From Bondarzewia mesenterica (Eukaryota; Basidiomycota; Agaricomycetes; Russulales; Bondarzewiaceae), in assembly GCA_004802705.1 (NCBI GenBank), contig SGPL01000348.1:1-36396 (forward strand): 36,396 bases of DNA, read 5' to 3'. Position 1 is the first letter of the stretch. Each line of letters opens with the position of its first letter. Below, piece after piece: positions 32,617 to 36,396 of the stretch. The position numbers were made by a program, and so were the translations under genes. The notes under the pieces are model-generated. The model searched no databases and was not told the DNA's origin. It saw only the letters and a list, made by a program, of their open reading frames with translations.

Positions 32617-33140
32617 CTCCAGATGGGCGGTAGTGTCAAAAAAGGTTATGAGGCGGCTCGGTTGCCGAAATCAAACTTTTGAAGAGCCTGAGGATTCTAC
32701 TATTTTGCAGGAGCCGCGGCAGTATAAATGCGGCAGGGGTGCGGGGCCACCTAGACTTTAATTTATGCCACAAAATAAAGATCAAGCGCAGTTTGAAGAC
32801 CAACAATAAGGAGAAAGTCAAACGATAACTATTGTTGTCGTCGCATTGACCATGGAACTTGGTCCACCCGCAGACGCGTCGGTTGAACAGGGTTGAACGC
32901 GCTAATTGTGTCACGTGTTCAAGTTGGGCTTGAAGCTGAAGCTGCGAGACTCGAGTGCAATAACAAGGACGAACATTCATTCACACGTCTATGAATTTTG
33001 GAAATCAACTGATATATGATGTACGCCATATAATCACGATTTAGCCGTATTTCCAGCGGTTTTACGATACAGACGGGCCGGAACAAGTACGGATCTCGCA
33101 CTGGCGGTGGGGTAGGCCAATGATGTTTCCCTCGAACTGC
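32617..33140. other. Spacer between HDAC and esterase genes
   Basis: This 524-bp region upstream of the deacetylase and downstream of the esterase (both on -) has no coding signal. It should include the deacetylase promoter. Confidence 0.4.
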
Positions 33141-35527
33141 TCATTTCTGGAACTCGTTCAAAACTTTCTGAGTGCTGAGAAAGTCGGTTTGCTCAATACT
33201 CCAGTCTACATCAAAGATAAAGGCTGTCATGATCGATTCTCTCATCAGACAATATTCCTCACCATCTGGGACAGCCGTGACATTGTCTCGCATCAACTGC
33301 AAGACTTGCTTGGTTTGAAGGGTGAATTCGGGCCATGCAGCTGTCAAATGAAGATCGTATTGGAAGCGGAACATGATCGACTAGATATCGGTACGCACGG
33401 CCGGGATTCAGATCGTTGACAAAATTGAGATAGAAATCCAGATATGTGTTGGCGAACTCGACCTCGATAGCATCAGGCACAGGCCCAAACAGCAGAGCCA
33501 ATTCGGACCCGTGGAATACTTTGAAAAGACATAATGAACGTCTCACGATCATTCATACAGACATCACTTACCTCCAAGAAATGGATTGTTGCCAGGAATG
33601 AACTCCGTGAAATGATATGCGAACGTCGGTTGCAACGGAGCAGCAGCATCGAAGAAGCGCCTCCTGGCCGACAAGAACATGTTCTCGCCATACCAGGCGG
33701 ACGCTCTGTCGAAAAGGGAGTCGCCAGTATTGAAAGGGGCGCCCAGACTTGAATCATTCGCCGGATACAGAGACACAATCGTATCAAGGACATCCTCTGT
33801 GACAAGAGAATCATCCACCAATGTCTCCAACACAAACTGCCGTAAAGCATTGTCTTGAGCATTGCCTGTAAGATTCAGACCCGCGAGATTGTTGAAAATC
33901 GTTCCTTCGTTCAGCTAAAAGGTAAATTTGAGTTCAGGCAGCGCTAGATACGAACACACTGAAGACTAACATTTGTCCCAGATATTAGCGGAATATGGAG
34001 GAAATCGCCTCGTTCAATTTTTGTCGACTGTCTTTCTGTAGCGAAGCTTCCAGCCGGCCCAATGGCAGGTTCCCAAAGTTGGTTGTTCAATGTTCCCAGG
34101 ATGAAAGCATTGCTGACATTCAAGAGCGTCTGTGGACGAAGTAACTGATCAATGCACATTGAGCATTTCGACCACCTTAAACTCTCCTGAAAGGGGACTG
34201 ATTGAAGACAAGCGAAAGAGGTACTGCCGGCCGGACAACCAACTGCCGCAGTCAAAAGCGCGTAGGGCTTTCCTGGCTCATCATAGACAGTCGCATTTGG
34301 GGAACTCTTGCTATAGTGGACGATAAATTTAACTCATACGTGAGAGATGCTCATGTAGAAATCGCGCTTACAAGGGGCCTGTGTCCGAGTCCATGATTCC
34401 AGCACGGAAGAGATTTTGGGACGACGGGTACAGGACATGCGAATGGACGCTTCCGGCACCAGCAGACTAATGCAGAAGGGAATGGCTTATTTGAATAAAT
34501 TCGAACTCGAGAAAAGCAGTGGGACGCACTTGGCCCCAGATTGTGACCTGTCAATAGAGATCACGTCCCTTTCCTTCAAAACTTTAAAACCAAAAACTCA
34601 CCTTCGAGGGATCACCACCAAACCTGGCAATGTTCGCTTGAACGAACTCGAACGCAGCCCGTTGATCCAATAGCCCGGCGTTGAGATCTTCAGGAGCAAC
34701 GTGGGCACTCGCCAGCTATCCCATATCACCGGACAAATTCGAACGCATCATTCAAAGTAGTTTACTTACGAAGCCGAACGTATTCAGTCGATAGTTTCTA
34801 CTCGAAATCAAAGTGTGCTGATATCGTCAAGTTGTCGAGGGCTTACAAGGACACAAAAATAATTGGTTTCCCAATAGTCACGCTTCGGTTGATGATTCCT
34901 GAAGAGCTTGTCAGAACCGGTATCCTATCCCATAGAGAAGTGGTCAAGATTACTCGTTGGGTCTGTTGAGGGATCCGAGGACGAGCTAATGGATGATAAG
35001 ATTCCTCGACGTGGAATTTGCTCTGCATTACGGACCCAATCATGTAGAATCCACCCTGTTATTTATCAGATGAAAAGACGTTTCGCGTGAAACACGAAGA
35101 CTTACATGAATCCACACCAAGACTGGTAGCTTTGCATCAGCGCTAGTACCCAAGGGCCGGTATACCTTGAATTATCTTCAATTCAAATGTGATAGACGGA
35201 AAGTGGGAAGACCCTTACATTCAGCACGAGACAGTCCTCACCAATCGGTGCGCCCAGGTCGTCCGCTGGGGGTTGAGGGCAAGCGTTGCCGAATGCCGAG
35301 GCATCCTGTACACCTCTGAAAGGCTCCTCAATAGCCACTGGGGCTTTGAAACGCAGATTTCCCACAGGCCGCTGCACGTATGGTATGCCAAGCCATTTCT
35401 CTGTACTGTTAGCAGTCGCCACACCGCGGAAAGTTCCTATGGTCAGATCGACATTTAGGCTGGTGGGCACCGCCAATACGATTCCGATTGAACAGATGAG
35501 CTGAAGAAGTGAGTAAGCGAATGGCAT
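33141..35527 (-). CDS. Secreted type-B carboxylesterase / lipase
   Basis: Alpha/beta-hydrolase of the carboxylesterase type-B family, probably secreted and cleaving carboxylic esters; the substrate is unknown. Thirteen exons (minus): 35527-35219, 35165-35106, 35055-35036, 34985-34954, 34898-34847, 34797-34770, 34715-34602, 34547-34530, 34466-34372, 34310-33971, 33914-33572, 33518-33399, 33340-33141; 576 residues. It begins with a signal peptide ([17 protein letters not shown]). Motifs: [43 protein letters not shown] (oxyanion hole), [40 protein letters not shown], and [17 protein letters not shown] (nucleophile Ser, split between exons 8 and 9). The catalytic Glu lies in a later exon and the His is in [13 protein letters not shown]. 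Exon 3 uses a weak GTCCGT donor. The stretch around 34140-34200 adds ~20 odd residues and may be a missed intron. Confidence 0.9.
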
Positions 35528-35565
35528 GGTAAAAATGAAAAGTGCGTTATGACAAAGAGCCCGCG

Positions 35566-35574
35566 CATATATAA
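35566..35574 (-). promoter_or_regulatory. Possible TATA box of the esterase gene
   Basis: TTATATATG on the minus strand lies about 40-47 bp upstream of the esterase start codon. The same site reads CATATATAA on the plus strand. The short spacing implies a very short leader, so the call is weak. Confidence 0.3.
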
Positions 35575-36396
35575 GGGCGGAGAAGAACATGAGACTCAGG
35601 GCCAAAAAAAAATTCAAATCTCAAGGAAGAGCAGGTGAGAATTTCGTACAGTTAATTGAAATCCGTGTTCAGTCACGGTCCGGACAGTGTACTGCCTGTG
35701 AGACGGTAAGAGCAGGTGCAGGGTCCGTTCACCTTCCAGAAATGCTAAAGTTAGATTTTGCTCCCGTGCACGGCATACCATGCACAGTGATTCGCGAGAG
35801 ATGAGGAATGGCCATGATACATTAGTGGTCAAGCTGAAAGAGAAGGGGGATCGTGGCTGGGTTTTGCTGCACTCCTCGGACTATCATGCGACATGGGGCA
35901 TGACATAGCACTGAAAACGCTTCTGTACCTTCTCAGAAGGCGTGGCAGCATCAAGCTATAGAAAGATCATCTATTGGGGTGAGTATCTGTGGATTTCGGG
36001 TGGAAATAAAACTGGGATAGCCACTCATCAAAAAATATGATGATCATCGATGTCGATGAAATATCGGAATGAATTCGAACTCATGGAGGTTTGTAATCAG
36101 GACCCCGAACTTCCCGCTCGGTGAGGGTCCGGATTGGTCTAGCAACTTCACTGCATACTGGCACTATAGTGTCCAGAATGGATGAAACCCATCCGGTTGA
36201 TCACTCGGAAAGTACGGAAGAATAATCCGACATACAAGTGAATTCCACCGGAAAGTTGCGTTTATCATCTGGACAACGGTTGTTTCAGAACAGGTGAAAA
36301 TAGCCTTTTTAATGTCCCTTTTCAACCGGTCTAGATCTACAAAATGCGAACCATTAGATAGATGGACTTCACCTTACATTAGGTTGATGATCCCTT
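35575..36396. other. Esterase upstream region
   Basis: This last 0.8 kb has no convincing open frame and no gene recognised on either strand. It is likely the distal promoter of the esterase and reaches the window edge. Confidence 0.4.

Noticed and set aside
35528..35617. N-terminal extension of the esterase from an upstream in-frame ATG
   Set aside because: It would put about 30 residues before a complete signal peptide and would overlap the likely TATA box.

Overview
This window looks like nuclear DNA of a filamentous basidiomycete, most likely an Agaricomycete. The genes are packed on both strands and cut by many 45-80 nt GT-AG introns, and several products belong to families typical of mushroom-forming fungi (DUF6699, a small HHE hemerythrin protein, a ULD-type ubiquitin-like domain, a Gcn4-like bZIP with a basidiomycete-style N-terminus). 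Scattered Ns (13968, 14021, 15382-15402, 30037) and four single-base frame breaks in otherwise intact genes suggest a draft-quality assembly.

Layout, left to right. 1-982 (-): 3'-truncated DUF6699 gene. 983-2832: no convincing gene, but an imperfect inverted repeat ends just before NOP56. 2833-4698 (+): NOP56, box C/D snoRNP core protein. 5280-6173 (+): HHE hemerythrin-like protein. 6702-10034 (-): K+/H+ antiporter of the CPA2/Kha1 type, ten exons. 10170-10792: 623-bp non-autonomous DNA transposon with perfect 41-bp terminal inverted repeats, lying in the shared promoter of the antiporter and the next gene. 11248-14025 (+): RhoGAP with an N-terminal CRAL-TRIO-like domain, twelve exons. 14026-17638: gene-poor, with a decayed Helitron helicase 3' end (about 14760-15332). 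17639-19257 (+): Gcn4/Cpc1-like bZIP factor. 20991-22182 (+): protein combining a ubiquitin-like domain, a CxxC/CxxC zinc motif and a dsRNA-binding-like domain. 22701-24742 (+): Golgi guanosine diphosphatase (GDA1). 25403-26349 (+): SPRY-domain protein with an LPxY motif (Ear1/Ssh4-like). 26682-28857 (-): protein kinase with an altered DFG motif. 30434-32616 (-): HOS3-type histone deacetylase. 33141-35527 (-): secreted type-B carboxylesterase, thirteen exons. The last 0.87 kb is the esterase upstream region.

The genes are mostly independent housekeeping, transport, signalling and secretion functions; there is no operon-like or biosynthetic-cluster logic. Exon models were built by hand from splice signals and reading-frame continuity, with family recognition from memory; no alignment was run. 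The most unusual items are the ubiquitin-like/zinc/dsRBD gene, the TIR element in the divergent promoter, the inverted repeat next to NOP56 and the atypical kinase.
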